Assembly (NCBI RefSeq): GCF_003075075.1
Contig: NZ_QCYM01000007.1
Span: 1-64,000 of the forward strand
Direction: 5' to 3'
Length of the DNA stretch: 64,000 nt
From: Labrenzia sp. 011
GTDB lineage: Bacteria > Pseudomonadota > Alphaproteobacteria > Rhizobiales > Stappiaceae
Shown here: piece after piece, positions 20,796 through 28,419 of the stretch
Layout of the letters: each line of letters starts with the position of its first letter
Numbering within the stretch: position 1 is the first letter of the stretch
Position numbers and translations under genes: made by a program
The notes under the pieces: model-generated
What the model saw: the letters and a program-made list of their open reading frames with translations, nothing else
What the model was told of the DNA's origin: nothing
Database searches by the model: none

Positions 20796-20837
20796 TTACA
20801 AAACCGATTTTGCAAGTCAACAAAATCGGTTTTGTAA
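20796..20837. promoter_or_regulatory. Double LacI-type operator / 17-bp perfect inverted repeat
   Basis: TTACAAAACCGATTTTG (20796-20812) and its exact complement (20821-20837) flank an 8-bp spacer. Each arm contains AAAACCGATTTT, itself a near-palindrome with the central CG typical of LacI-family operators, so the repeat can be read as two operators whose centres are 22 bp apart, about two helical turns. On the minus strand a -35-like TTGACT (20820-20815) falls exactly between the arms. The rest of the 362-bp gap (20710-21071) shows nothing else I can support. Confidence 0.75.
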
Positions 20838-21071
20838 AAACAGGAAACTTATGCCGCAGAGCGGCAAGGCACTGTCTTCACAACAAAACTTTTGCATGGC
20901 AGGTTTCGGTGACGGCAAATCAGAGGACCGGAAAGACCGATGATCGCGCCACACGAGATCGGGTTTCCCGGCCCGAGGATTACAGATGACCGGGCGCACG
21001 TTTCCCGCTGATCCTCAATGCGCCTGTATCGCAGCTCCCGAAGCAGAGGCGCGGAACTGCCTGGCGAACCG

Positions 21072-22253
21072 TCAGGTCAGCGAGACCAGCGCCTCGCAGA
21101 GCGGCACGGGGTCGTAGTAGGGCGCCGAGCTTTTGCTGACGAGATCCAGTTTCACGACGCCGATCCCGCGCGCACGGATTTCCGCGGTCTCGTCATCCGG
21201 CACGCTTGAATCCACGATCACCAGATTGAGCAACCGGCTGACCGGACGATCGGCTCCGGTGTCCCTGTGCAGATAGGTCAGCAGGGTATGCACCTTGTCC
21301 GGCAGGCTCATGCTGCCTGTCTCCGGGTCGCGGCCCAGGCTCGGCACATAGACCTTCGGCACGGTGCGTGCGGCAATCGACCGGCCGACGCCGGCCGGAA
21401 GCAGATTGGCAATCAGGCTTGTATAGAAACTCCCCGGCGCATAGCAGATCAGGTCCGCCGACTGCATCAGGGTGTGATTGCGTTGCGGAAAGACTGCCGT
21501 AGCCCGCTCGGGAACGCCCAAGCCGCGGTTCAGGAAGAACTCCCTGATCGGCGAAACCAGCGGCGGGTGTTCCTTGGCCGTCAGCAGATGCTGGCCGATG
21601 ACCGTCTCGCCATTGGCCAGTTCCGCCCCCAGGTGCAGATTGTCGTCGGTCACCGCCCGCACGATCCCCTGAACGCCGACCAGTTTCGACACCAGGAAGA
21701 TGATCGGTTCGAGCTGCTGGTTCTGATTGAGATAGCCGCCGGCAAGGATCAGATTGCCGATGCTTGCCCCGCGCAGGTCGAAGGTGTCCGGACGCGCCGC
21801 CCGGAAGGTGCCGAGCTGGTTCTGGATCAGCGTACGCATCGGCAACTCGATCGCCTCCACCAGGGGATGGGATCCGGCGATCATCGCATCGAGCTGCGCG
21901 CCGAGATCGACCTGCCGCGCGGATTTGGCAAAGCGGTGCGTGAACAGGCGGAAGACGTCCGGATGACCGAGAACCGTTTCGTCCGCCAGCGCCATCAACC
22001 GGCTTCTGAGATCGCCGATCGCAGGCATGTCGAAGGCGATCCGCAACCCCTGCGAGCTGCCGCCGCTGTCGAAGGGGGTGACCAGGTGAATGGAATTGTG
22101 CGTGTAGCGCTTCAGCGCCTGCGACACACCGTTGAGTGCCGATCCGCCGCTGAAGAACAGCAGCCGTGGCCCCAGTTTCGGATTGGAGAGAAACCGCTCG
22201 ATCCTGAAGGGATCAGGCAGACGCACGGCACGCGTGATGGTGACTTCAGACAC
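21072..22253 (-). CDS. CofD-like protein (2-phospholactate transferase superfamily, GAK-system branch)
   Basis: A 393-residue protein of the CofD/YvcK superfamily. It has the N-terminal glycine loop LLFFSGGSALNGVSQ and HLVTPFDSGGSSQGLR, then RGASIGNLILAGGYLN and LICYAPGSFYTSLIANLLPAGV. True CofD transfers a phospholactate-type group from a GDP derivative to F420 precursors. I recall this branch as the CofD-like component of the so-called GAK system, whose function is unknown; the ATP-grasp partner of that system is not visible here. The start is GTG at 22253 with AGGAG 7 bp upstream; the open frame extends 27 codons more without a site. It lies 124 bp downstream of glycerate 2-kinase on the same strand, suggesting a phosphoglycerate-related substrate. 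Confidence 0.75.
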   Translation of the reverse strand: MSEVTITRAVRLPDPFRIERFLSNPKLGPRLLFFSGGSALNGVSQALKRYTHNSIHLVTPFDSGGSSQGLRIAFDMPAIGDLRSRLMALADETVLGHPDVFRLFTHRFAKSARQVDLGAQLDAMIAGSHPLVEAIELPMRTLIQNQLGTFRAARPDTFDLRGASIGNLILAGGYLNQNQQLEPIIFLVSKLVGVQGIVRAVTDDNLHLGAELANGETVIGQHLLTAKEHPPLVSPIREFFLNRGLGVPERATAVFPQRNHTLMQSADLICYAPGSFYTSLIANLLPAGVGRSIAARTVPKVYVPSLGRDPETGSMSLPDKVHTLLTYLHRDTGADRPVSRLLNLVIVDSSVPDDETAEIRARGIGVVKLDLVSKSSAPYYDPVPLCEALVSLT

Positions 22254-22377
22254 GTCCAGCTCCTGTTTCCGGCGCAACCGCACCGGCGCAAATCCGTTTC
22301 CGGCCCCCTGCCCTGCGCCACCCTGGCAGGCCATTCAGCTTGCGGTTGGCTTTGTGGGAAAGCCCATGGCCCAAGGA

Positions 22378-23658
22378 TCAGCGCCCCCGGTCAATTCGGA
22401 TGGCCCGAAAATCATTCACATTGGTGAGGGTCGGTCCCGTGACAACCTGATCGCCAAGCACCTCGAAAAAGCTGTGCGCATCATTGTTGGCCAGCGCCTT
22501 TTCCGCCAGCAGTCCTGCGGCCAGCGCCTTTTCAAGCGTCTCCGGTCCGATCGTGGCTCCGGCCACCTCCGCCGCTCCATCGACACCATCCGTATCGCAG
22601 GCGATCGCATGAATGCCGGCAGCCCCCTGAAGCGCCAGAGCCAGCGCCAGCGCATATTCCGCATTCGGTCCGCCGATGCCGTCGCCGCGCCGGGTCACGG
22701 TCAACTCGCCCCCGGACAGAAGAACGAGCGGGCGGCCCGCGTCCCCACGCTCCCGCTGACGCCGCAGGGCCAGTTCCGCGTGCTCCCGGGAAACCTCCTG
22801 CGCCTCCCCTTCGAGCGCATCGCCGAGAACCTCCACATCGCAGCCCTCCTCCTCCGCCAGTTGCTTCGCCGCTTCCAGCGATTGGGAGGGCGCCGCGAAA
22901 ATCCTGTTGGAGACCCGTCCGAGCCGCTCGTCTCCGGGTGCCAGAACGCCGCTGCGGCCGGCAAGCACCTGCCTGACGGACTCAGGCACTTCGATCTTCC
23001 ACTGCTCCAGAATGGCTTTCGCATCATCCGCGGTACTGGCATCGCCCACCGTCGGTCCCGAACCGATTTCCGCCGGGTTGTCGCCCGGAACATCCGACAT
23101 GAGCAGGGCCAGCATTTTCGCCGGATAGGCCGCGGCGGCAAGCTGCCCGCCCTTGACCCGGCTCAAATGCTTGCGCACCACATTCATCTGGCCGATGGGC
23201 GCACCCGAAACCAGAAGCTTCTGGTTGACCTCCTGCTTTTCCTTCAGCGTGATCGTGCCCGCCGGGGCTGTCAGGAGTGCCGAGGCGCCCCCGGAAATCA
23301 GCGCCAGCACGAAATCGTCTTCCCCGAGCCCTTCAAGCAGATCCAGCATCCGCTCCGTGGCGGAAAGGCCGATCTCGTCCGGAATGGGGTGTGCCGCCTC
23401 GACGATCTCGATCCCCTCGCACGGGCGCCCATAGCCGTAGCGCGTGATCACGAGGCCTTCGCAAGGTCCCCAGGACGCTTCGACCGCTTCCGCCATGCGG
23501 GCCGATGCCTTGCCGGCACCGATCACCACAACGCGCCCGGCCGGCTTTTCCGGCAGATGGGCGGCCAGGCTCTTCATCGGATCTGCCACGTCGACAGCCC
23601 GCAGGAACAGCCGCCGCAAAAAATCGTCAACCGCATCGCCCATGGGGAACCGCCTCAT
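22378..23658 (-). CDS. Glycerate 2-kinase (MOFRL family)
   Basis: A 426-residue enzyme that phosphorylates D-glycerate to 2-phosphoglycerate with ATP, bringing glycerate into glycolysis. The N-terminal DUF4147 domain (GRVVVIGAGKASARMAEA, LALISGGASALLTAPA, MNVVRKHLSRVKGGQLA, LLMSDVPGDNPAEIGSGPT) and C-terminal MOFRL domain (VLLSGGELTVTRRGDGIGGPNAEYAL, DTDGVDG) are complete. The ATG at 23658 or the one at 23643 may start translation; the second has GAGGCGG upstream. In serine-cycle and glyoxylate bacteria this enzyme serves glyoxylate use, but no such genes are near; the GH63-type hydrolase upstream-neighbouring operon, which could release glycerate, is the closest metabolic link. Confidence 0.93.
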   Translation of the reverse strand: MRRFPMGDAVDDFLRRLFLRAVDVADPMKSLAAHLPEKPAGRVVVIGAGKASARMAEAVEASWGPCEGLVITRYGYGRPCEGIEIVEAAHPIPDEIGLSATERMLDLLEGLGEDDFVLALISGGASALLTAPAGTITLKEKQEVNQKLLVSGAPIGQMNVVRKHLSRVKGGQLAAAAYPAKMLALLMSDVPGDNPAEIGSGPTVGDASTADDAKAILEQWKIEVPESVRQVLAGRSGVLAPGDERLGRVSNRIFAAPSQSLEAAKQLAEEEGCDVEVLGDALEGEAQEVSREHAELALRRQRERGDAGRPLVLLSGGELTVTRRGDGIGGPNAEYALALALALQGAAGIHAIACDTDGVDGAAEVAGATIGPETLEKALAAGLLAEKALANNDAHSFFEVLGDQVVTGPTLTNVNDFRAIRIDRGR

Positions 23659-23828
23659 AAATCCGCATCATTGCTCTGGAACGCAGTTTCAGCAGAATTT
23701 TCAGGGCACTGCCACCCCCTTGTCCGCCGAAACCGTCCAAAACGGCATTTCACGGCAATGTCAGAACTTTGCTTTTGCCATTTCGGCCCGGACACATCAC
23801 TTTCTGACTGGAATACAAGGAGCGCCCG

Positions 23829-24218
23829 ATGACAGCCGAAACAGGTCCGGCCCTGGAAAACGCCATTCGAAACCCGGCCAATCCCGCCCATCTCATGGTG
23901 ATCAGGGACATTCCGCGCCGCATGCGCATTTATGCGGGCGAGACGCTGCTGGCGGACAGCACGGCGGCAGTCCGTGTGATGGAGATCGGCAGATCGGTCT
24001 ACGATCCGGTGGTCTATGTGCCGGAAGCCGATCTCGCCGCCGATTTCGGAAAAGTGGACAAATCCACCCATTGCCCGATCAAGGGCGACGCCAGTTACGT
24101 GTCCCTCGACGGAGAGGAAATCGGCTGGGTCTACGGAACTCCGATCGCCATGGCCGGCCGGCTTGCCGGTCACTATGCGTTCTGGCCGGCAAAGGTGCGC
24201 GTCGTCGAAGGCGAATAG
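23829..24218 (+). CDS. DUF427 domain protein
   Basis: A 129-residue cytoplasmic protein belonging to the DUF427 family, seen from RRMRIYAGETLLADSTAAVRV, DPVVYVPEADL, THCPIKGDASYVSL and the terminal YAFWPAKVRVVEGE. Structures of this small beta-barrel fold exist but no reaction is firmly assigned, so no function is proposed. AAGGAG lies 6 bp before the ATG. It is divergent from glycerate 2-kinase and followed by the convergent MaoC-like gene; it seems to be a single-gene transcript. Confidence 0.88.
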   Translation: MTAETGPALENAIRNPANPAHLMVIRDIPRRMRIYAGETLLADSTAAVRVMEIGRSVYDPVVYVPEADLAADFGKVDKSTHCPIKGDASYVSLDGEEIGWVYGTPIAMAGRLAGHYAFWPAKVRVVEGE

Positions 24219-24299
24219 CGCTCCGCCTCCCCCCTCGGGATGCGGAGCCTTGCCGCAAACCCAGCCCTCCGCATGATGGCCATGCGTGACAACGCCCGG

Positions 24300-24671
24300 C
24301 TATCCCTTGCCGACATCCTCCACATAGACCAGTGCCCGCCCCTGACAGATCCGTGTCCCGTCCGCCGCTTCGCACACGGTCTCCAGATCGACGAGATGCT
24401 TCTCGGGCCGCAGACGCGTGACGGTAACCGACGCGGTCAGGGCCACTCCAACAGGCGCTTCGGCCAGGAACTCCAGGCTCTGCTTGAGATAATTGGTCCC
24501 GCGCCCGGGCAGCTTCACCCCGAGCAGATAGGAAAACAGCCCGCCGATCAGCGGACCGGGAACCGACCGGGGCACTTCAGCGTCATCTCCCGCCAGCCGG
24601 GCAAAATCGCGCATGTCCTGATCGCTGTAGGTCCGGGTCAGTTCCTCTCTCTGGCGGAGTTCCAGCATCAT
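24300..24671 (-). CDS. MaoC-like hot-dog protein, probably non-catalytic subunit
   Basis: A 123-residue hot-dog fold protein resembling the MaoC/hydratase-2 family by length, position and the pattern YSDQDMRDFARLAGDD, GPLIGGLFSYLLG and LEFLAEAPVGVALTASVTVTRL. The catalytic Asp-x4-His loop seen in its neighbour is not preserved here (GDDAEVPRSVPGPL has no His). Its start overlaps the stop of the neighbouring MaoC gene (ATGA, 24668-24671). This fits a heteromeric enoyl-CoA hydratase with one active and one structural subunit, as known for actinobacterial steroid hydratases; that is inference. It could instead be a thioesterase-like protein. Last gene of the TetR-headed acyl-CoA operon. Confidence 0.7.
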   Translation of the reverse strand: MMLELRQREELTRTYSDQDMRDFARLAGDDAEVPRSVPGPLIGGLFSYLLGVKLPGRGTNYLKQSLEFLAEAPVGVALTASVTVTRLRPEKHLVDLETVCEAADGTRICQGRALVYVEDVGKG

Positions 24672-25057
24672 CGGCGTTCTCCCAGGTCGCAGGTTCCCGA
24701 AAGCGTCACCGCTCCGTCCGCGCTGCGCGCCACCTCGATGAGGATGCGATCCGGCTGTTGCGGATTTTCCGAAAACGAAATCGTCAGTTCCTCGTCCGCA
24801 TAGGCCGGGTTCGGAAACATCAGGGTCTGCACCCTGTGCGCGCGCCCGGGATAAAGCGCCTGTAGCCGGGCGAAGACCCGCGTATAGAGCAGCATGCCGT
24901 GCGAAACCGTGCGCCCGAAGCGCGTGCGTGCCGAAAATGCCGGATCCACATGGATCGGGTTGTCATCGCCCGACAGGTCGGCAAAGGCATCGAAATCGGC
25001 CTGCCGGGGAATCCAGGTGAACGAGTGCGTCCCCTGCGCTTCGTCGGCGGTTGTCAT
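24668..25057 (-). CDS. MaoC-like (R)-specific enoyl-CoA hydratase
   Basis: A 129-residue single hot-dog domain with the hydratase-2 motif: Asp31 and His36 in GDDNPIHVDPAFSA, followed by GRTVSHGMLLYTRVFA. Such enzymes add water to trans-2-enoyl-CoA to give (R)-3-hydroxyacyl-CoA. It lies 3 bp after the acyl-CoA ligase gene and overlaps the next small hot-dog gene by 4 bp, so all are translated together. With ligase and crotonase genes in the operon it points to beta-oxidation-like breakdown of a carboxylic acid, the identity of which is not evident from sequence. Confidence 0.85.
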   Translation of the reverse strand: MTTADEAQGTHSFTWIPRQADFDAFADLSGDDNPIHVDPAFSARTRFGRTVSHGMLLYTRVFARLQALYPGRAHRVQTLMFPNPAYADEELTISFSENPQQPDRILIEVARSADGAVTLSGTCDLGERR

Positions 25058-25060
25058 CGT

Positions 25061-26602
25061 TCAGGCGTCCTCCGGTGTCTTGTCTGCGCAGGTCATGTCC
25101 TTGAGTAGGTTCTTCCGCACCTTGCCTGCCGCCGTGCGGGGCAGATCGTCGACGACGGAAAAACTCTTCGGAATCTTGTACGGCGCGATGCGGCTCCGGC
25201 ACCAGCCGGGCAGGTCGTCCGTATGGAGGTTTTCGCCGGGCCGGAGGATCAGGAAGGCCGCGCCGGTCTCGCCCCATGTATTGTCCGGCACCCCGACGAC
25301 CACCGCTTCGAGGATCGCCGGATGGCTGACCAGAACCTTTTCCACCTCGGCGGGATAGACGTTCTCGCCGCCGGAAATATACATGTCCTTGAGCCGGTCG
25401 ACGATGTAATAGTAGCCGTCCTCGTCCCGTCGCCCCACATCGCCCGACTTCAGCCAGCCGTCCACGGTGAAGGCCTCGGCCGTTGCCTGCGGATTGTCCA
25501 TATAGCCGGGAGTGATGTTCGGGCCGCGGAACTGGACTTCCCCTTCTCCCGGACCGACCACAACGCCACCCTCCGCGTCCGCCAGCCGGACCTCGGTGAG
25601 AATCTGCGGTTTTCCCACCGAGCCGATTTTCGCGCCCGCATGGGGCTTGTCCATCAGGAACACGGTCGGCCCCGTTTCGGTCATGCCCATGCCGTTGCAG
25701 ATGGTGACACCGCGTTTCTGGAAATCGGTCAGAAGATGCCCGGGAACCGGTGCACCGCCGCATCCCAGATAGCGGACGCTTGAAAAATCGGTCCTGTCGA
25801 TCCGGTCGGAAAGCGCCAGTGCCTGGTAGATGGCCGGAACCCCGAAGAAGCTCGTCACCTCGCCCGCATCGATCAGGTCCAGCACCACATCGGCATCGAA
25901 CTTGCGCAGGATGGTCGACGATCCGCCGTTCAGAAAGACCGGCAGCGTCGGCAGGTTGATCCCCGCCGTATGGAACAGCGGCAGGAAGTTGACGCTTCTG
26001 TCCCCTGCCGTCAGCCCTGCCGCCTGGGAATAGTTGATCATGTTGGCATAGGCCATGCCGGCGGTCTGGATAACGGCCTTGGGAAGACCGGTGGTGCCGG
26101 ATGTGAGCATCAGATACCAGGGCGCAGACGCCTTGATCCTGCCGGCGGCGATGGCCGCCGGGCTGGCCGCCTGCAGGATCTCGTCCAGCGCGCTGCCGGA
26201 CGCCCCCATTGCTCCCAGCGCCATCAGTCCGGCTCCGGTTTCCTCCGCCAGTTCCGCCGCTTTCTCCGCGAAGGCGCCATCGTGAAAAATCAGCCTTGCT
26301 CCCGAAGCCTCGAGAACCGGCTTCAGCTCCGCCACCGGCTGGCGCCAGTTGAGCGGCACCGGCAGAAGTCCGGTCTTCTGCGCCGCGAACAGGAGAACGA
26401 AGAAATCCGGATGGTTGAGACAAAGGACCGCGACGCGATCACCCTCTGCAAGGCCACGTTCCAGAAGCACATTGCCCAGCCGGCTGGCGCGGCTGTTGAC
26501 CTCGCCGAACGTGAAGCTGCGGCCGGTATCGTGGTCTGTAAAAGCAACCGCATCCGGCGTCAGTTCCGCCCGCTTTGCGGCCATATCCGTCAAAAACTCC
26601 AT
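25061..26602 (-). CDS. Acyl-CoA synthetase / aromatic or fatty acid CoA ligase
   Basis: A 513-residue ANL-superfamily ligase that activates a carboxylic acid to its CoA thioester through an acyl-adenylate. The AMP-binding loop WYLMLTSGTTGLPKAV, the A5 motif GMGMTETGP, the A8 hinge DRLKDMYISGGENVYPAEVE and the catalytic lysine region RTAAGKVRKNLL are all present. GGGAGGACAC lies before the ATG. It resembles the long-chain/feruloyl-CoA synthetase group, but substrate choice cannot be read safely. Operon order is tetR, crotonase, ligase, MaoC, MaoC. A shared operator suggests co-regulation with the importer at 34190-40068, so the imported compound may be its substrate. Confidence 0.93.
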   Translation of the reverse strand: MEFLTDMAAKRAELTPDAVAFTDHDTGRSFTFGEVNSRASRLGNVLLERGLAEGDRVAVLCLNHPDFFVLLFAAQKTGLLPVPLNWRQPVAELKPVLEASGARLIFHDGAFAEKAAELAEETGAGLMALGAMGASGSALDEILQAASPAAIAAGRIKASAPWYLMLTSGTTGLPKAVIQTAGMAYANMINYSQAAGLTAGDRSVNFLPLFHTAGINLPTLPVFLNGGSSTILRKFDADVVLDLIDAGEVTSFFGVPAIYQALALSDRIDRTDFSSVRYLGCGGAPVPGHLLTDFQKRGVTICNGMGMTETGPTVFLMDKPHAGAKIGSVGKPQILTEVRLADAEGGVVVGPGEGEVQFRGPNITPGYMDNPQATAEAFTVDGWLKSGDVGRRDEDGYYYIVDRLKDMYISGGENVYPAEVEKVLVSHPAILEAVVVGVPDNTWGETGAAFLILRPGENLHTDDLPGWCRSRIAPYKIPKSFSVVDDLPRTAAGKVRKNLLKDMTCADKTPEDA

Positions 26603-26652
26603 GTGTCCTCCCAGGCACTTTAAAGTTCTTCTCTCACTCTGCCCGGCTCGCG

Positions 26653-27453
26653 TCAGGCACGCTCCTTTTTGAATCTCCTCATGCCTTCAAGCGTTTCCGG
26701 CCGGGTAACGAGCTCCAGAAACCGGGTCATTTCCTGATCGAGACGGCTCCTCACCACTGCGCGCCTCTGGTCGTCCCAGATCTTTTCCCTCGTCGCCCTG
26801 TGTGTCTGGGCAAAGCCTCTTGCAAGATCCGCCGTCCATTCCCCGATCCGGGTCTCAAGGTCCGCCGAGGGGCAGATGCTGGTGGCCAGCCCGAGAGCGA
26901 GGGCCTCGGCCGCGCCGATCCGCTCGTTGCGGTACTGGATCTGAAGCGCCTTGGCGGTGCCGATCCGGTCGGGCAGAAGCGCGGTCCAGCCACCGTCCGG
27001 ACCGAAGCCGACCTCGGAATAGTAGGGCTGCACAAAGGCATCTTCCGCCATCGCCACAAGATCGGCGGCCAGCATCAGGCCGGTTGATCCACCCGTCACC
27101 GGGCCGTTGATCGCCGCCAGGACCGGAGCGGGAAAGGCAAGCAGATCCAGAATGGCCTCATGCAGTCCGCCCACGAGCCGTTCCGAATAGGCGGTCAGGT
27201 CCGCGAGGGAAGCGGCGTGTTCCAGGAAACCGCCCACATCGCCGCCTGTCGAGAAGCTGCGCCCCCTGGCGCCCAGGACAAGCGCCAGCGGATCCAGCGC
27301 TGCCGCCCGGGCCACGGCGGACCGCAGATCGGACACAAGTTCGGGAATGAGGGCATTGTGGCGTTGCGGCCGGTTCAGCCACAGCCATACCGCCCCGTCC
27401 CGGATGTCTCTTTCGACGAAACTCACCGCCCCGGCCTCATGGTTTGAGTCCAT
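26653..27453 (-). CDS. Enoyl-CoA hydratase/isomerase (crotonase) family protein
   Basis: A 266-residue crotonase-fold protein. The oxyanion-hole segments are clear: ARGRSFSTGGDVGGF and INGPVTGGSTGLMLAAD. Aligning by eye with classical hydratases, the first catalytic Glu (in GGxCE) is replaced by a small residue here (GGSTGLML), while the second is probably the Glu of YYSEVGFGPDGGW. This suggests an isomerase, a different lyase or a hydratase variant rather than a standard enoyl-CoA hydratase. The gene overlaps the end of tetR by 17 bp and precedes the acyl-CoA ligase. Cytoplasmic, acting on a CoA thioester. Confidence 0.9.
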   Translation of the reverse strand: MDSNHEAGAVSFVERDIRDGAVWLWLNRPQRHNALIPELVSDLRSAVARAAALDPLALVLGARGRSFSTGGDVGGFLEHAASLADLTAYSERLVGGLHEAILDLLAFPAPVLAAINGPVTGGSTGLMLAADLVAMAEDAFVQPYYSEVGFGPDGGWTALLPDRIGTAKALQIQYRNERIGAAEALALGLATSICPSADLETRIGEWTADLARGFAQTHRATREKIWDDQRRAVVRSRLDQEMTRFLELVTRPETLEGMRRFKKERA

Positions 27454-28063
27454 TTGCGATCAGGTCGTGGGCGCTTGCGACAATCTCCGGTATCGGCTTG
27501 TCAGCCTCGAAGACGACAAGCTGCTCGCCCAGGGACCGTCCGATTCCCATAAGGGCCCAGGCGCGGGTTTCCGCGTCCCCCGCGGAAATCTGGCCCGCCT
27601 CTTCCGCTGCGACAAGACCGGCGCGATAGCCGTCCGCAAAAGTCAGATAATATTCCCGGTAGGCCTGTGGATCGACGAACAGCGCCTCCTGAACGATCCG
27701 GTAGAGATCTGGATGCGCACGGACGAATTCCAGAAAGGCCGTCAGACCCGCCTTCTCGGCATCGAGCCGGTCGAAAATGCCCTGCGTGGCCTCCGCGATC
27801 GTGTGGCGGACGAGACGGCCCATTTCCAGAACCAGCTCCGAGAAGACCTGCTCCTTGGTGGCGAAATAAATATAGAACGTGCCTTGGGCGACACCCGCTT
27901 CGCTGGTAATCTGTCCGATGGACGCGTCGTTGTAGCCTCTGGCGCCGATAACCCGCTCAGCGGCGGACAGAATCGCCTTCCGCGTTGCTTCCCCGCGCGC
28001 CGTCTTCGGCTGGTTGCCGGGCGCCTTTTGCGGCGCCTTTGCCTGTCCGGGCGATTTCGCCAC
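27437..28063 (-). CDS. TetR-family transcriptional regulator of acyl-CoA operon
   Basis: A 208-residue repressor. The Lys/Ala/Pro/Gln-rich N-terminal arm is followed by the TetR helix-turn-helix (ASIGQITSEAGVAQGTFYIYFATKEQVFSELV) and an all-helical ligand domain. The start is taken as GTG at 28063, with GGGAGGATCCGGAC in front; the ATG at 28093 would sit next to the operator palindrome and has no such site. The first gene of its own operon, it is followed by crotonase, ligase and MaoC genes. The site at 28089-28110 (TGAAT-N4-ATTCA core) resembles those of acyl-CoA-responsive TetR regulators such as Bacillus FadR, so an acyl-CoA effector is plausible. Confidence 0.9.
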   Translation of the reverse strand: MAKSPGQAKAPQKAPGNQPKTARGEATRKAILSAAERVIGARGYNDASIGQITSEAGVAQGTFYIYFATKEQVFSELVLEMGRLVRHTIAEATQGIFDRLDAEKAGLTAFLEFVRAHPDLYRIVQEALFVDPQAYREYYLTFADGYRAGLVAAEEAGQISAGDAETRAWALMGIGRSLGEQLVVFEADKPIPEIVASAHDLIANGLKP

Positions 28064-28088
28064 GTCCGGATCCTCCCAATTCCCATGA

Positions 28089-28110
28089 AACATGAATCAG
28101 TATTCATGTT
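28089..28110. promoter_or_regulatory. TetR operator, copy 1
   Basis: A perfect 9+9 bp palindrome, AACATGAAT-CAGT-ATTCATGTT, 25 bp upstream of the tetR GTG start. A copy with 20 of 22 identical positions lies at 40170-40191, upstream of the ABC importer. The central CAGT is the same in both. Confidence 0.75.
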
Positions 28111-28249
28111 TACCGATTGAAAGCAAGAAACTTCTCGTGAAGCGTCCCGTTTATCGAATCCTGGCGGCTTTTTTCAGGCCCCTTCCGGGTGCAAACCGGG
28201 CAATCCGGGGCCGAAATAAAACTATGGCGTTTGGACGCACCCGCGCCAA

Positions 28250-28263
28250 TTGACCTTGATCAA
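28250..28263 (+). promoter_or_regulatory. FNR/FnrL-type box upstream of hemA
   Basis: TTGACCTTGATCAA differs by one base from the FNR consensus TTGAT-N4-ATCAA. It is centred about 66 bp upstream of the transcription start predicted from the promoter at 28288-28316, a normal distance for class I activation. FnrL control of hemA is established in Rhodobacter. Confidence 0.65.
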
Positions 28264-28287
28264 CGACGCAGGTCTGATAATGCAGTT

Positions 28288-28316
28288 TTGAATAACTATA
28301 AATTGGCTGCTATGCT
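28288..28316 (+). promoter_or_regulatory. Predicted sigma-70 promoter of hemA
   Basis: TTGAAT (28288-28293) and TATGCT (28311-28316) are separated by 17 bp, giving a start near 28323 and a leader of about 97 nt. The region is AT-richer than its surroundings. The 356-bp gap between tetR and hemA holds this promoter, the FNR-type box and the TetR site. Confidence 0.5.
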
Positions 28317-28419
28317 GGGACGGGTGCCCGGATAATAGGCAGCGGAGAGGCCGCGGGGACACGACGCGGCAGAAGAGAGGCGCTGCGCCAGGATGCGCGG
28401 CGACAAGGAGACCGGTAGC

